The notes under the pieces: model-generated
What the model was told of the DNA's origin: nothing
Seen by the model: the letters and a program-made list of their open reading frames with translations, nothing else
Databases searched by the model: none
Program-made: the position numbers and the translations under genes
Shown here: positions 21,907 through 31,919 of the stretch, one piece after another
Layout: every line of letters begins with the position of its first letter
Numbering within the stretch: the first letter of the stretch is position 1
Source of the DNA: Syncephalis fuscata
Taxonomy: Eukaryota > Zoopagomycota > Zoopagomycetes > Zoopagales > Piptocephalidaceae
DNA: 33,670 nucleotides
Direction of reading: 5' to 3'
NCBI GenBank assembly: GCA_025786725.1
Contig: JAHLTZ010000078.1
Location: 1-33,670 of the forward strand

Positions 21907-22095
21907 CTAATAACGGTAGCCCCAACGACCGGTACCGTCGCCGTTGTCCTTGCACTGGTAAGCACCCACAGGCTTAGCGCCAACAACACATGGCGAACCG
22001 TTGGTGGGTGGTTTGGTGAATCCTGGTACGGCTTCAACTGAGACGACGGCGACCAAAAGGGCAGCGGCGGCAATGATTACACTGGTGAACTTCAT
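21907..22095 (-). CDS. Small secreted peptide A (62 residues, two-cysteine, aromatic C-terminus)
   Basis: A 62-residue intronless ORF. The ATG at 22095 is chosen because it begins a signal peptide (MKFTSVIIAAAALLVAVV, cleavage likely after VSVEA) that is shared almost residue for residue with the paralogue at 23480. The mature part of about 40 residues has two cysteines (C-VVG and Q-C-K), a proline-rich start (PGFTKPP), a Gly/Asp-rich middle and the C-terminal GRWGYRY. No known family is recognised. A TATAAATA box lies 120 bp upstream. Its placement in a duplicated, gene-poor block next to housekeeping genes is typical of fungal secreted effectors or peptide signals, but function is not shown by the sequence. 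Confidence 0.82.
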   Translation of the reverse strand: MKFTSVIIAAAALLVAVVSVEAVPGFTKPPTNGSPCVVGAKPVGAYQCKDNGDGTGRWGYRY

Positions 22096-22214
22096 GTTGA
22101 TTAGTTGGTAGTAGATTGAGTAGTGTATGTTGGATACAATTAGATTAAAATAGCGAGTCAAACTAGATACTTGTGTGTGTGTGCTGCGTTAATTGACATG
22201 CATATCAGCTTGGA

Positions 22215-22222
22215 TATTTATA
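22215..22222 (-). promoter_or_regulatory. TATA box of small secreted peptide A
   Basis: TATAAATA on the minus strand within tagtataaatatccaag, 120 bp upstream of the ATG. The sequence around it is strongly conserved at the paralogous site. Confidence 0.75.
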
Positions 22223-23479
22223 CTATAATTTGTCAAGGAAATCCACCATAACTATACATTCATTGAATAATACGACGCCATTCATACTAATGATGGCAAA
22301 TACTTGATTTAGAAAGTAGCCTTGGCTTATTGAGAAAATATCACTTGATTATAGATTTAGTCAGATTCAAGTATTATACAATAGAATACTTGCTTGCTAA
22401 ATTCGCGTAAGACGTGGGAACCAGTGTGATACGGCAAAACATTTAAAATCATGACTGCTTTGTTCATGTAAATTAGCAGTAATACGTTTACTACTAGTAT
22501 TGATTACTGTAATGTCGGGCTGCTGTATATTGATATAGTATCAAGCGCAATTAATCAAATGATTAAATCAAATGGCCTCGCTCGATTACAAATTAAATAC
22601 TAGTACACGTACACAGTTCTTCATACAAAAACCTTATGATAAATTCTGGCATCCATACTTGTTTTAATTGCACTATTAGGCAGGCGTATTACCTAAATTG
22701 CCTACATTTAGTTTAAATTCCGATATTCTAAAAATAATATTTCATTTGTGGAGAGCAAATCGCACATGTTAGCTACGGCATAAGAAATACCCTATTGGCT
22801 AAGCTAATGTCATGCCAAAATAATAATATCAGTCGACTTAATATGGCACAATATGACGTCAAATACAAGCTTATCCGAGGATTAGCTAAAAATAACCACT
22901 GGTATATACAGTATTAGCGGTAAACCTATGAATAACAAGCATTCAAATGCAAAGTTCTTTCATTCTATTTTTAAATTTTATATGGGAGGCTAAACAAAGC
23001 AATAATAAAACCATCAATTAGTATAGGTCTAAAATTAATAAACAATATACCGCCTAATAAATATTTAAATAAAATTTGCTTGTAAACTAGCAAGACTAAG
23101 CGCATTTAACTCTGTATTTGGTTTATACAGTAAAGCGAAGTTTTAATATTAAATATTGTGGCTTTATTTCAAAAAAACAACCTAAATTATTGCTAATTTT
23201 ACTGTTATTATGTCTACTTGATCCTTATGTTTTAATAGCTATAAAATATATATTATTTTTATAAAAGACTTAGTCATTATTCATATTATTATAATGTTAT
23301 TTGATTAACATGCTGCTCCGTATCAACTAATCATTAGACTAGCACATATTACTATAACATGTTTGAGCATTGTATATATATAATAAATAGTTTATTATAA
23401 ACAATTACAGCAATAGCTGTTAATAAGTAGTTTGCATATAGCTGTATAAACTATTGCTATATCAGTGTTCGCTGGCTAT

Positions 23480-23668
23480 TTAGTATTTCCAGCCCCAAGT
23501 ACCAACAGCATCGTTGCCTTCCATACATACGCGGCCGTCCGGGTTTACGGAACCAATGATACATGAACTAACGGTGATAGGTGGTCTGATAGTTAGTGGA
23601 GCAGCCTTGACCGAGACGACAGCGACCAAGAGAGCGGTAGCAGCAATAATGACAGTGGTAAACTTCAT
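23480..23668 (-). CDS. Small secreted peptide B, paralogue of A
   Basis: Also exactly 62 residues and intronless; it aligns with peptide A without gaps. Counting by hand, about 19 of 22 leader residues are identical (MKFTTVIIAATALLVAVV...), but only about 12 of 40 mature residues are. The kept positions are the two cysteines, PP, the G after the first cysteine, D, G, and the terminal W-G-aromatic-basic-Y motif (TWGWKY versus RWGYRY). The mature peptide can form one disulfide. No known family is recognised. The promoter and 5' leader are also conserved. The pair looks like a young family with a fixed secretion leader and a changing product. Confidence 0.82.
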   Translation of the reverse strand: MKFTTVIIAATALLVAVVSVKAAPLTIRPPITVSSCIIGSVNPDGRVCMEGNDAVGTWGWKY

Positions 23669-23775
23669 GCTGAATAGATTGAGTGGTGCGTGTTGGATAC
23701 AATTTGATTAAGATAGTGAGTCAGACTAGATACTTGTGTGTGTGATGAGTTAATCGACATACATATCAGACTGGA

Positions 23776-23783
23776 TATTTATA
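23776..23783 (-). promoter_or_regulatory. TATA box of small secreted peptide B
   Basis: TATAAATA on the minus strand within cagtataaatatccag, 108 bp upstream of the ATG, in the same context as in the paralogue. Confidence 0.75.
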
Positions 23784-24560
23784 CTGTAGTCCGTCAATAA
23801 ATTTAGCTGTAGCTATGCAGCTATCGGCCAATACAACAATGTCCATGCTAATACTGATGATTACTTAATTTAGAAAGCAACCTTGATTTGATGAGAAAAT
23901 ACCACTTGGGTATCGATTAGTCAAGCCAGATATTGGACGATAAAATCTATGCTACCGAATTTGTGTAAAACATGGGAACCAGTATACTACGATTAAATAT
24001 GTAAAATCAGTAATAATATACATTTACTACTAGTACTAATTGCTGCGACATCAGATTGCTGTATACGAATACAGTATTAGATGCAGCTGGTTTGATGATG
24101 AAATCAAATGGTGCCATTCGAATGCAGACTAAGCACTGTATGTTTGTACAAGGTTCCCATGAAAAATCTGGGTACACATGTCGGTGTGTGAGTTTGTAAT
24201 AGTTACTTTGCTAAACAGGAGCACTACATAATCGTTTAAATTTGGTTCAAATTCCGATGTTTTAGCAAATTCACAGGTCAAATAGCATATGCCAAATACA
24301 GAATAATGGCGGTTTTATTGGTCTAATTGGCTCTATGTAGGAGCATTGCTATCAGCTGACTTAATATGGCACACTATGACATCAAATACAAAACTATCCA
24401 AGGATTAGCTAAAAGTAATCACGGGCATATACAGTATCAGTGGTAAATTCACGAATGCCAAGAATTCATGTACAAATCTATGTCATTCCATTTTTGAATT
24501 CTATATTAGAAGCTAATACAAAGCAATAGTAAAATTGACAATTAAAGCAAATTCAATAGT

Positions 24561-25004
24561 GTGCTTGCATAAACAGTAGCACGGTATACAGCTAATAGTA
24601 GCACAAGTTGCTAATACTTAACTATTGCATTTATTACCTTTACATAACAATAATTTAGTAAACTGAATTTAAATTTATCTTAGACAACAATAATGTATAT
24701 TTGCTTAAATTTAACAAAAGCCAAATCGATTAAAAAGCGTTTAATTACCAAATCATCAAAAATGTAATCGAAACTGAACAAGTGCCATACAACTGTACAT
24801 TATAACCAGAAGATCGGCGTCGTTAATAATAGTAAATAAAAAGTTAAAAATAAGTAGAGAAGGTCACGCAGCAAATAGCAATTTTGTGCGATAAAAAACA
24901 TAAGTATGAAATGGAAGCTTATTGAATTTTCGTAAGTAGAATAATATACTGATGCCCACCTACGTGCCGTAGTAACACAGATCAATGATATTGTAAAAAT
25001 AGCA
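24561..25004. other. AT-rich gap
   Basis: About 440 bp between the duplicated peptide block and the acidic protein gene. No supportable gene. Confidence 0.5.
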
Positions 25005-26241
25005 TTAAGAAGAACTGAACTGTTGTCTTAATATCAACAAATCGTCGCCTACTTTACGCACTACCACCGTGTTAACCCAGTCAGCATTGCGTTTAAGCGC
25101 CGTGACTACTGCAGCCACAAATGCCGCTACAATAGCAATAGACTATCATGTACACGATCATACACGGGACGGAAAATGGCTCCTTCGCGCAGTAAAATTG
25201 CTTGCAGCATACGGTCGAACTCACGTGGAATAACCTCATGTACATATCGGGTCAATGCCTCTGTGATAAGATTGACTTTTTCAGTGACCAGCGCTTCAAC
25301 ACGAGTTTGTACTGCATCTAAATGAGCGCAATAACATGTACATCGTCGCGTAGCAAATCGGTACGCTCCAGCACGTCCCGTACATCACGATCTACCGTAG
25401 AAACGACCAGATAGCGTGCGTGAGTATATTTTTCTTGCACATGACGTACAAGTCGTCCATGAATAATAGCATCAACACGAGAGCGAAGGGCTCTAGCAAT
25501 CATAGAGTCAGATGCCACCGCCGGAAGTCGAACAAGCTGCATAGCCGCACCGCCAATTCGCGACTCTTCAAACATCTGTGGCAAATCAAGGGTAATCGAG
25601 TCGAGTGCTCGATGAACTGCACATGTAACCTGCCAAAAGACATGGTCAGCAATTGGCGCATCTTCAGCTGGTTTGGGCGGCATAGACCGTGGAATAACAC
25701 CATAATCATCCTCATCTTCGTCGTATTCATCATCTTCCTCGCCTAATGCATATACGCTACTATTAGCCTTGTTTGTTCGTTCGTTATTTCTTTTACTATT
25801 CAACTTACTGCCTGAAAAGCCGGCTGCTTCCGCATCCAATGCATCGCCATACTCGTCTACCGTAGTTACCAGTGCCTGTGTTGCTTCCTCGGTCAAGGCG
25901 GCCAATGCACCACCGATAGGATCAACGTTCAATAGCATACGGTCATCTTCATCGCAGCTCATTGCATAAGGATCGAGACAAGCCAGACTCTCGCAGTCAC
26001 TCATGCACGAGCTGGCCGTATCGGTACATATAGTATTACCGAGAGCGGCCCTAGCCAATTCGTCGCTAAGACTTTGAGCAGAGCGCCGTTCATCGTTTTT
26101 TGGCAATATACTTTTAGCTGTATTTTGGCGCGATAGCCGTTCGCGTTCAACTTTAAGCTCAGCCAGCTTTTGAAAAAGGAGCGAAGGAGTTAACGGCTCA
26201 TTTTGTTCGGTGCTAATAGGTATAGGTGCGTAAGGGTCCAT
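25005..26241 (-). CDS. Unrecognised acidic/helical protein, reading frame broken twice
   Basis: The main frame runs from the ATG at 26241 to a stop at 25318. Coding-like sequence then continues in shifted frames to a TAA at 25005: a 60-codon segment ('DAVQTRVEALVTEKVNLI') and a final one ('VAAFVAAVVTALKRNADWVN'). Adding one base near 25322 and one near 25140 would give about 412 residues. The N-terminal part is polar with a short coiled-coil-like stretch (LFQKLAELKVERERLSRQ), the middle is acidic (EEDDEYDEDEDDYG), and the C-terminal 200 residues are helical. Upstream of the ATG the same frame stays open to 26373 behind an acceptor-like ctag, so another 5' exon is possible. I do not recognise the family. 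Confidence 0.6.
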
Positions 26242-26373
26242 TATACTTGATATGATGGGATTAAGTTGAATAATAGGTGCAACAGCGGTCGCCAATAAGT
26301 ACTCGAGTTCGAGATGACGCTGTGTACTGAAAGATCGTACAAGTGCACGATCCAGTGGGCAGTGGCCTACTCG

Positions 26374-27772
26374 CTAGCTGGTCAAAAAGGACACTAATGC
26401 AATAGAGAGGGTAAATAAAGAAGTTTAAATGTCGGCCTTGCTATAAATTGTAAAATAATTAAAAGAAAGCGTTAGCAACAACCAGTTATAGAAGTGCCGC
26501 CCCAATAGAATAGTATAATAAATGTTATTGGCGGTAAAAGCGGCCGAAAAGGAGGTGTGGAACAGGATTGCGCGCTACAATAAGAAAAACAGGCCGATAA
26601 GAAAAGCGAGGGAGATGATTATGAGCGAGTGAGCGTTTGTATAAAATGACGTTTGTAATAAAAAGTGTGGTTTTTTCTTTCTTGACGCACGTTCACTCAC
26701 AACTGTATGGCTGGGCAGTAGCAGTAGCAGCAATAAAAGCAACAATAACAATGGCAATAATAGGTCGTACTAGCAACAAGTCACGTCGTTCAACTACCTG
26801 CAGTAATAAGCAGCTATACAGCTAACAACTACTATACATACAAATAGTCCAATAGAGATTATTTAATCGGTGTGTGACCATTGAAAGAGCAATTAGAAGA
26901 AAAGAATAATAGCAATAAAAATGACCCCACATTTATACTTTATAATAATAATAACACAACCAGAATACACTAGAATACATACCGTTTAGTTGTAGTAAAT
27001 AAACCAAATGAATGATATGAATCACTATTTATCAACGCTTAATCGTTTCTATGTGGATGTTTAAACAACACACATACAAACACATACACACACACACACA
27101 CTATAGAAAGCAAAAAATAAAAACAAATCAAAATCACAACAAAAATAAAAGAGTGAGTGGGAGAGTGGAAGAGAGAGAGAGAACTAAAGTAAGAAATGAG
27201 GCTGCCTTAGTAGTTGTAATAGCTGTCTCTATCTCTAATGTCCTCGTGCTTATGAAGATAGTCATCATGTATAGCGTGATCATAATAGTAGCACCCTTTA
27301 ATAGACAACTACCTTGTCTCCTTATTTTCTGTCTCTCTCTCTCCCACTCTCTCTATTTTACTTCTTTCTATTGAATGAAGGTGCAGCAACATGTGATTGC
27401 CATCATGGAATGATGATAGGCAAAGGACCTGTCTCAATAATAATAATAATAACAACTCTAATAATAACAGTAAAGCCATGTAATAATATTCACGTGAAGA
27501 CATGGTTAATCAAAAGTGTCACTGTGAGTACAATGATCTATCTTAGTAATTACTGATATGTAATAATAGATTTGATCAGTAGTTGGCTGTGTACAAAGAT
27601 AGAGCAGTCTATTTCTGTACCACGTCAATTAGGATAGAATCACAATTGACCGAATCACACCATACTTACCATTACCGCTGGTAGGACGTGTTCTATGGAT
27701 GGTAGAACTAAATCAACCTGGTGTTGGACAAAGCCACACTACTATTTCCTTAATTCTACATTACTTGTAAAC
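26374..27772. other. Simple-repeat-rich divergent intergenic region
   Basis: About 1.4 kb between two divergent genes. It contains a CA run (27085-27101), a GA-rich tract (27151-27182), a matching CT-rich tract (27331-27354) and AAT-type runs near 27440. No frame resembles a protein. The interval must hold the promoters of the acidic-protein gene and the NT5DC gene. No ATG is available on the minus strand between 26242 and about 26837. Confidence 0.6.
27151..27354. repeat. Polypurine and polypyrimidine tracts in inverted arrangement
   Basis: The purine tract 27151-27182 (gagtgggagag... then GA repeats) is complementary in part to the pyrimidine tract 27331-27354. An 11-base core, gagtgggagag at 27155-27165, pairs exactly with ctctcccactc at 27339-27349. 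The loop would be about 170 nt. Such tracts can form triplex DNA or a stem in a transcript, but chance pairing of simple repeats is also possible. Confidence 0.6.
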
Positions 27773-29991
27773 ATGTTCTCACTACGTAGTCAGCGTCATC
27801 TGCACCGGTCTTTGTCATATCTACCAGCTATCTATTCTAACCGTTGTAATACTATTGCTAGACGGGCACTATCAAGTGTATCACCTGACTCTGTCGACGA
27901 GCCAGTGGTAATAGCGCCACCTATTTCACTACCACCGTCGAATATAACACCGGATGACGTGTAATAGCTACAAACATATATTATCTATATAGAACTAATA
28001 GAATGATAGGTTTGCCAATAATGAACTTGACCTGAATAAGCTACGGGTGTATGGTTTTGATTATGACGTAAGTATTAATGTATCGATCTACAGTATGAAT
28101 TAAGTGGATCATTCAATTGTTTTAGTATACATTGGCCCGCTATACATCGGAGCTGCCTAAAACAATCTATACGCTACTACGCGATGCCTTGATTGATCAT
28201 TTGCGCTACCCGTCGGTTTTACGAGGACTTGAATATGATCCGTCGTTTGCTATTCGTGGTCTACACTACGGTAAGTTGATTTGATTACAAACTATTGATT
28301 ATAGACCAATTGAAGAATAGATGGCGAGACGGGCTATTTAATGAAACTCGACTCTTATGGTAATCTACAAAGGAATGCTGTCTACTATGGACGACGTGCT
28401 GTTGATGATCCATTAGCGACTCTAAAGGTTGAATTTGGTGCGCATATTCCCCGTCAGCTAGTAAAAGGGCGGATGCGTCAGTTAGTAGATCTATTTAGTA
28501 TGCCCAATACGTGTTTACTGGCCGATATTATTGAGTATTTTAACAAGCATGGTATTAGGTAATCGCAAACAATAACAATAGTAGCCATTTATATATTAAT
28601 AAGATAATAGTTTTCATCCTCAGCATTTGGCAGATGATGTGCAGCTTGTTAGTGAAATGCTACACAGTGGTACGGGTATTGGTATGGGGCCATTACATCG
28701 GACCATTTTAAATGATATTGAAAAGTATTTGGAGCCTAGTCGATCACTAACAACTATTTGGAGAAATTACATCGATATAATCGACGACTATTTCTACTTA
28801 CCAATAGTGGATTTGAATTTGTGTAAGCAATCTATGGATATATATATATATATTATGTAATTATTTAAATAGATGTGCTAAGTAATGCTGTTTAGAGATC
28901 GTGGATTGGCCTATATAACAGGTCGTCATGATTGGCGTGATCTCTTTGATGTTTGTATTGTTAATGCGGCCAAACCAGTATTTTATCGTGGTAGACGGCC
29001 TTTTAGACGTGTCAATGTTGATGATAACACAGCCAGTACACGGAATGATCAATTAGATCAAGTCAACGGTATTGATCCAAATTTCTATGGTACTAGTTGG
29101 TCGGTTGTCAATGAATTCAAACGAGGCGAGGTTTATAGTGGCGGTAATATCATCGATTTTTGTTTATGGACAGGCTGGTAAATTTTTACTATTAATATAA
29201 TACAATTAATACAATTATCTTTTATATTTTATTTAATAGGAAAGGGTAAAGTATAATTTAAATAGTAATATATAATCTATTCATCATAGTTATATTACAA
29301 TTGTTGTTAGAGGAAATACTATTTATATTGGGGATTCCATCTACAATGACCTTGTGGATCCAGCACTGCAACAAGGCTGGCGCACTGTAAGTTTATAACT
29401 AATGCGCGTCATTCTATGTCTATAACCGATTGATAGGGCATTATCATTAATGAACTTGAGAATGAAATTGAAATACAAAGATCGGCATCCTATCGACAGT
29501 GTATTGCTCGATTCACTCAATTAGAGGGATTACTTAAATCAACACAACGCTCTATTCTAAGTGAATTAGGCGAGGCTGTTGATCAATACGACGCAGAAGG
29601 AAAAGACCATAGCAGTAATGATATATTACATCCTAGTAGAGGCAATACTATTACAAGCCATCAAAGACTACATCATCATCGTGAACAATTACGTCTATGG
29701 CGTAATGAACGTCGAGATATTTCTCGTCAACTTAAAGGACTGTTTAATCCACAATTTGGCAGTGTATTCCGTACGATGATCAATCCATCCATGTTTGCCG
29801 ATAAAATACGCGCTTATAGTGACTTGTAAGTAAAAGTACCCTCTATTGACATCAGTTAATGATATATATACTATAGATATACATCGTCATTGGAGAATCT
29901 AAATAACTATCCACTTAATCATGTATTCTATCCAGAACGTGTACAAATGCCTCATGAACAACGACTGGGTAGTGTATTTCCTATTGATTAG
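27773..29991 (+). CDS. NT5DC-type HAD 5'-nucleotidase-like protein, one frame break
   Basis: Member of the 5_nucleotid family (cytosolic IMP-GMP 5'-nucleotidase relatives), closest in layout to animal NT5DC2/NT5DC3. Proposed exons are 27773-27960, 28010-28067, 28126-28270, 28321-28558, 28611-28822, 28896-29177, 29240-29245, 29311-29386, 29437-29825 and 29877-29991; about 569 residues if one base is restored. HAD motif I is VYGFDYDYTLARY, motif II is LFLLTNSGFEFV, and the last motif is YIGDSIYNDL. 'PSFAIRGLHYD', 'DWRDLFDVCIVNAAKP' and 'NPQFGSVFRTM' are family blocks. The Arg-rich N-terminus (MFSLRSQRHLHRSL) resembles a mitochondrial presequence. One T appears missing near 28757-28759 in exon 5. 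Exon 7 is only 6 nt. Confidence 0.9.
29240..29245 (+). other. Six-nucleotide microexon of the NT5DC gene
   Basis: GAAAGG, preceded by tttaatag and followed by gtaaag. Including it gives W-K-G-G-N-T-I-Y-I-G-D, the same spacing as W-R-G-P-R-V-L-Y-F-G-D in animal NT5DC proteins. Skipping it (29178-29310 as one intron) joins TG to A and makes a stop codon. The flanking introns would be 62 and 65 nt. Confidence 0.7.
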
Positions 29992-30064
29992 TGTCAAGTA
30001 ATTGTTAAATAAATATACTTTTTAACACTTTCTTTATTTTATACCTTGCTATTACTAACTACTA

Positions 30065-31049
30065 ATGACAAACATAAACGACCATTCAACTCGTTCCTAC
30101 CAAGTAGACCGAGTATTTAGTGAATATGCTTGTCAGTCATTAACTACCGCCATAGCGACACGTAATGTATTCCACTCTATAATCTATGCTGAATCTACTT
30201 GTTAATTAAGTAAATATAGAACAGAAGCAGTTAATGAAACGGCAATCAGCCTATTCGGTCAAGCTATTGCTAAACTATCCTTATGGCCATATTGGAAATC
30301 GGTATTCTAGTAGAAGAAACAGTGTCATCTTGAACGGTATTACTACAACTACGTCTAAAGCGTCTAAACGATCAATTTATATTATTATAAAACATTGGCA
30401 AGTATTTACGAGGATGTACAAGTATCTGGTCACTTGTCGATACGATACAAGTAATTTATCTATTGCGCTACTAGCGTGGTCTACGCTATCTACACCTATA
30501 CAATGGATTACCAATTCACATTCTACTTGTTTGTTAACCAGCAACACTGCTAATATTAATATTAATATTAGCCTAGTTGGCCATGTTAATAATGACGCAT
30601 TTTGGCTATCCCCCTTGGATCTAGCATGGTAATGATTTAATAAAGTGTATGCATTTATTGACAGCATATCTATTAGGAGTCGTAGAATGGCCACACTTTA
30701 TGGCGAACAGTCAGCGTTGACATTCACAGGCATTTATTATGCCGTATTAGGAGGTGCCCATTCAACACTGGGTAGAACGGATAGAGAACATGCACAACAA
30801 GCAGGACAATTGGCACGACGTCAAATTGAATTGGCCCGTCGACTTGGCTATCCTAGTCTAGAGTGTAGATGTCTGGCTTATTATGCCGAGTATCATATTC
30901 AAACAAAACAGTATCAACGGGCCATACAACTGTTACGACAAGCATGGTCACTGTATCACTGCACACCCGGCATGGAAGCCACAGTAAGTAATCATTTATT
31001 AGCGATGCGTAACTCTTTCTTATAGTTCATCAGATTCCAGAAACCTTAA
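30065..31049 (+). CDS. Unrecognised four-exon protein with a TPR-like segment
   Basis: Proposed exons are 30065-30161, 30220-30628, 30677-30983 and 31026-31049, giving 278 residues; all four phases fit and each intron is 42-58 nt. The start is the first ATG, 73 bp after the NT5DC stop. The N-terminal half has no recognisable motif and holds a Thr/Ser/Lys-rich patch and a Trp-containing hydrophobic stretch ('LSIALLAWSTLSTPIQW'). The C-terminal half is helical: 'YGEQSALTFTGIYYAVLGGA', 'AQQAGQLARRQIELARRLGY', then 'CLAYYAEYHIQTKQYQRAI', which reads like a tetratricopeptide hairpin. A short exon adds FIRFQKP. An in-frame AATATTAATATTAATATT run (near 30552) encodes Asn-Ile repeats. The codon content of exon 2 is less gene-like than exon 3, so exon 2 limits are the least certain. 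Confidence 0.6.
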
Positions 31050-31405
31050 ATTCTATTGAGGCAAAGCTACCACACAAACAGATCCCTGTAAATATGCAGA
31101 AGTCGAACCAATAAATTGCGTTACTATGTTTACCACTCAATGATTGGCTTTTAATTCATCGCACATTCAATGGCCTACGGGAATTCTATTTCTACACCCA
31201 CACACGGATGAATAGAGAGGAGAAAGAACACACCGCACACACCTATAACACTTAGTACACTCTTCGCTACTTACTTATACTACTACTACTACTACTACTT
31301 ATTCTTGCTTTTGTTTACTGATTGTTTATTGGTACGCCATTTGTTTAATAATCTCTTTGTTTAACGTATTTATTTGTCGACTAGTGCAATTATTATTTTA
31401 TTGAT
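31050..31405. other. Leader/promoter region of the ankyrin-DHHC gene
   Basis: About 356 bp without a gene. It holds a TAC/ACT microsatellite (about 31280-31300) and a T-rich stretch before the ATG. Confidence 0.55.
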
Positions 31406-31868
31406 ATGCCCAGTAAACAATCCAGCGATGGCATTGAGCAGCCGTTACTCAGTGCAAGTGATACATCAGCCATAACGAGATCGTTCACTACGACCACAAC
31501 CACAACCACAACAACGGCGACGACGGCAGTAGCGTTAGAACGTTCGTCAATGCTGTCTGATGCAACCTTGGCCGAGTCTACCGATGTAATCGCGACGAGT
31601 AGTAATATTGGTACGAGCGACGAGAATATTTCTTGGCATATTGCCACCAAAGAGGTACAACTAATAGGCAGAGATAAACAGCAAGCAGCAGTAATCGAGA
31701 TTGAGAATGCCAACGACGACGACAATGAAGCGATTGGAGAATCAGTTCGATTATTAAACGAGAAAACAGTCAATGCTAATGATAGTAGTTTTAATAAAAC
31801 AGTGGATGAGACGATAGCCGAATCGACAACTACTACAGCAACAACAGCAACAACAGCTGTAGCTGTGG

Positions 31869-31919
<51 letters not shown>

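Larger units (their letters stand above)
21795..23030. repeat. Tandem segmental duplication, unit 1
   Basis: About 1.2 kb alignable by eye with 23389-24560 at an offset of roughly 1573 bp. The unit contains a secreted-peptide gene, its promoter and about 800 bp of upstream non-coding DNA. Shared non-coding blocks include tggatatttatact, gatgagaaaata-like runs, catgggaaccagt/cgtgggaaccagt, and atggcacaatatgacgtcaaat versus the near-identical stretch at 24367. Divergence is substantial, so the duplication is not recent. Confidence 0.85.
23389..24560. repeat. Tandem segmental duplication, unit 2
   Basis: Partner of 21795-23030, same orientation. Homology runs from the 3' side of the peptide gene (tttataaacaattacagcaatagc) through the promoter to about 24560. 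The 360 bp between the units (23031-23388) show no clear match. Confidence 0.85.

Noticed and set aside
26637-26825. 62-codon plus-strand frame with a hydrophobic start
   Set aside because: Composition is driven by CAG/CAA/AAT repeats; no family likeness and no conserved context.
27051-27374. 107-codon frame over CA and GA repeats
   Set aside because: It encodes His-Thr and Arg-Glu repeats from microsatellites; no gene support.
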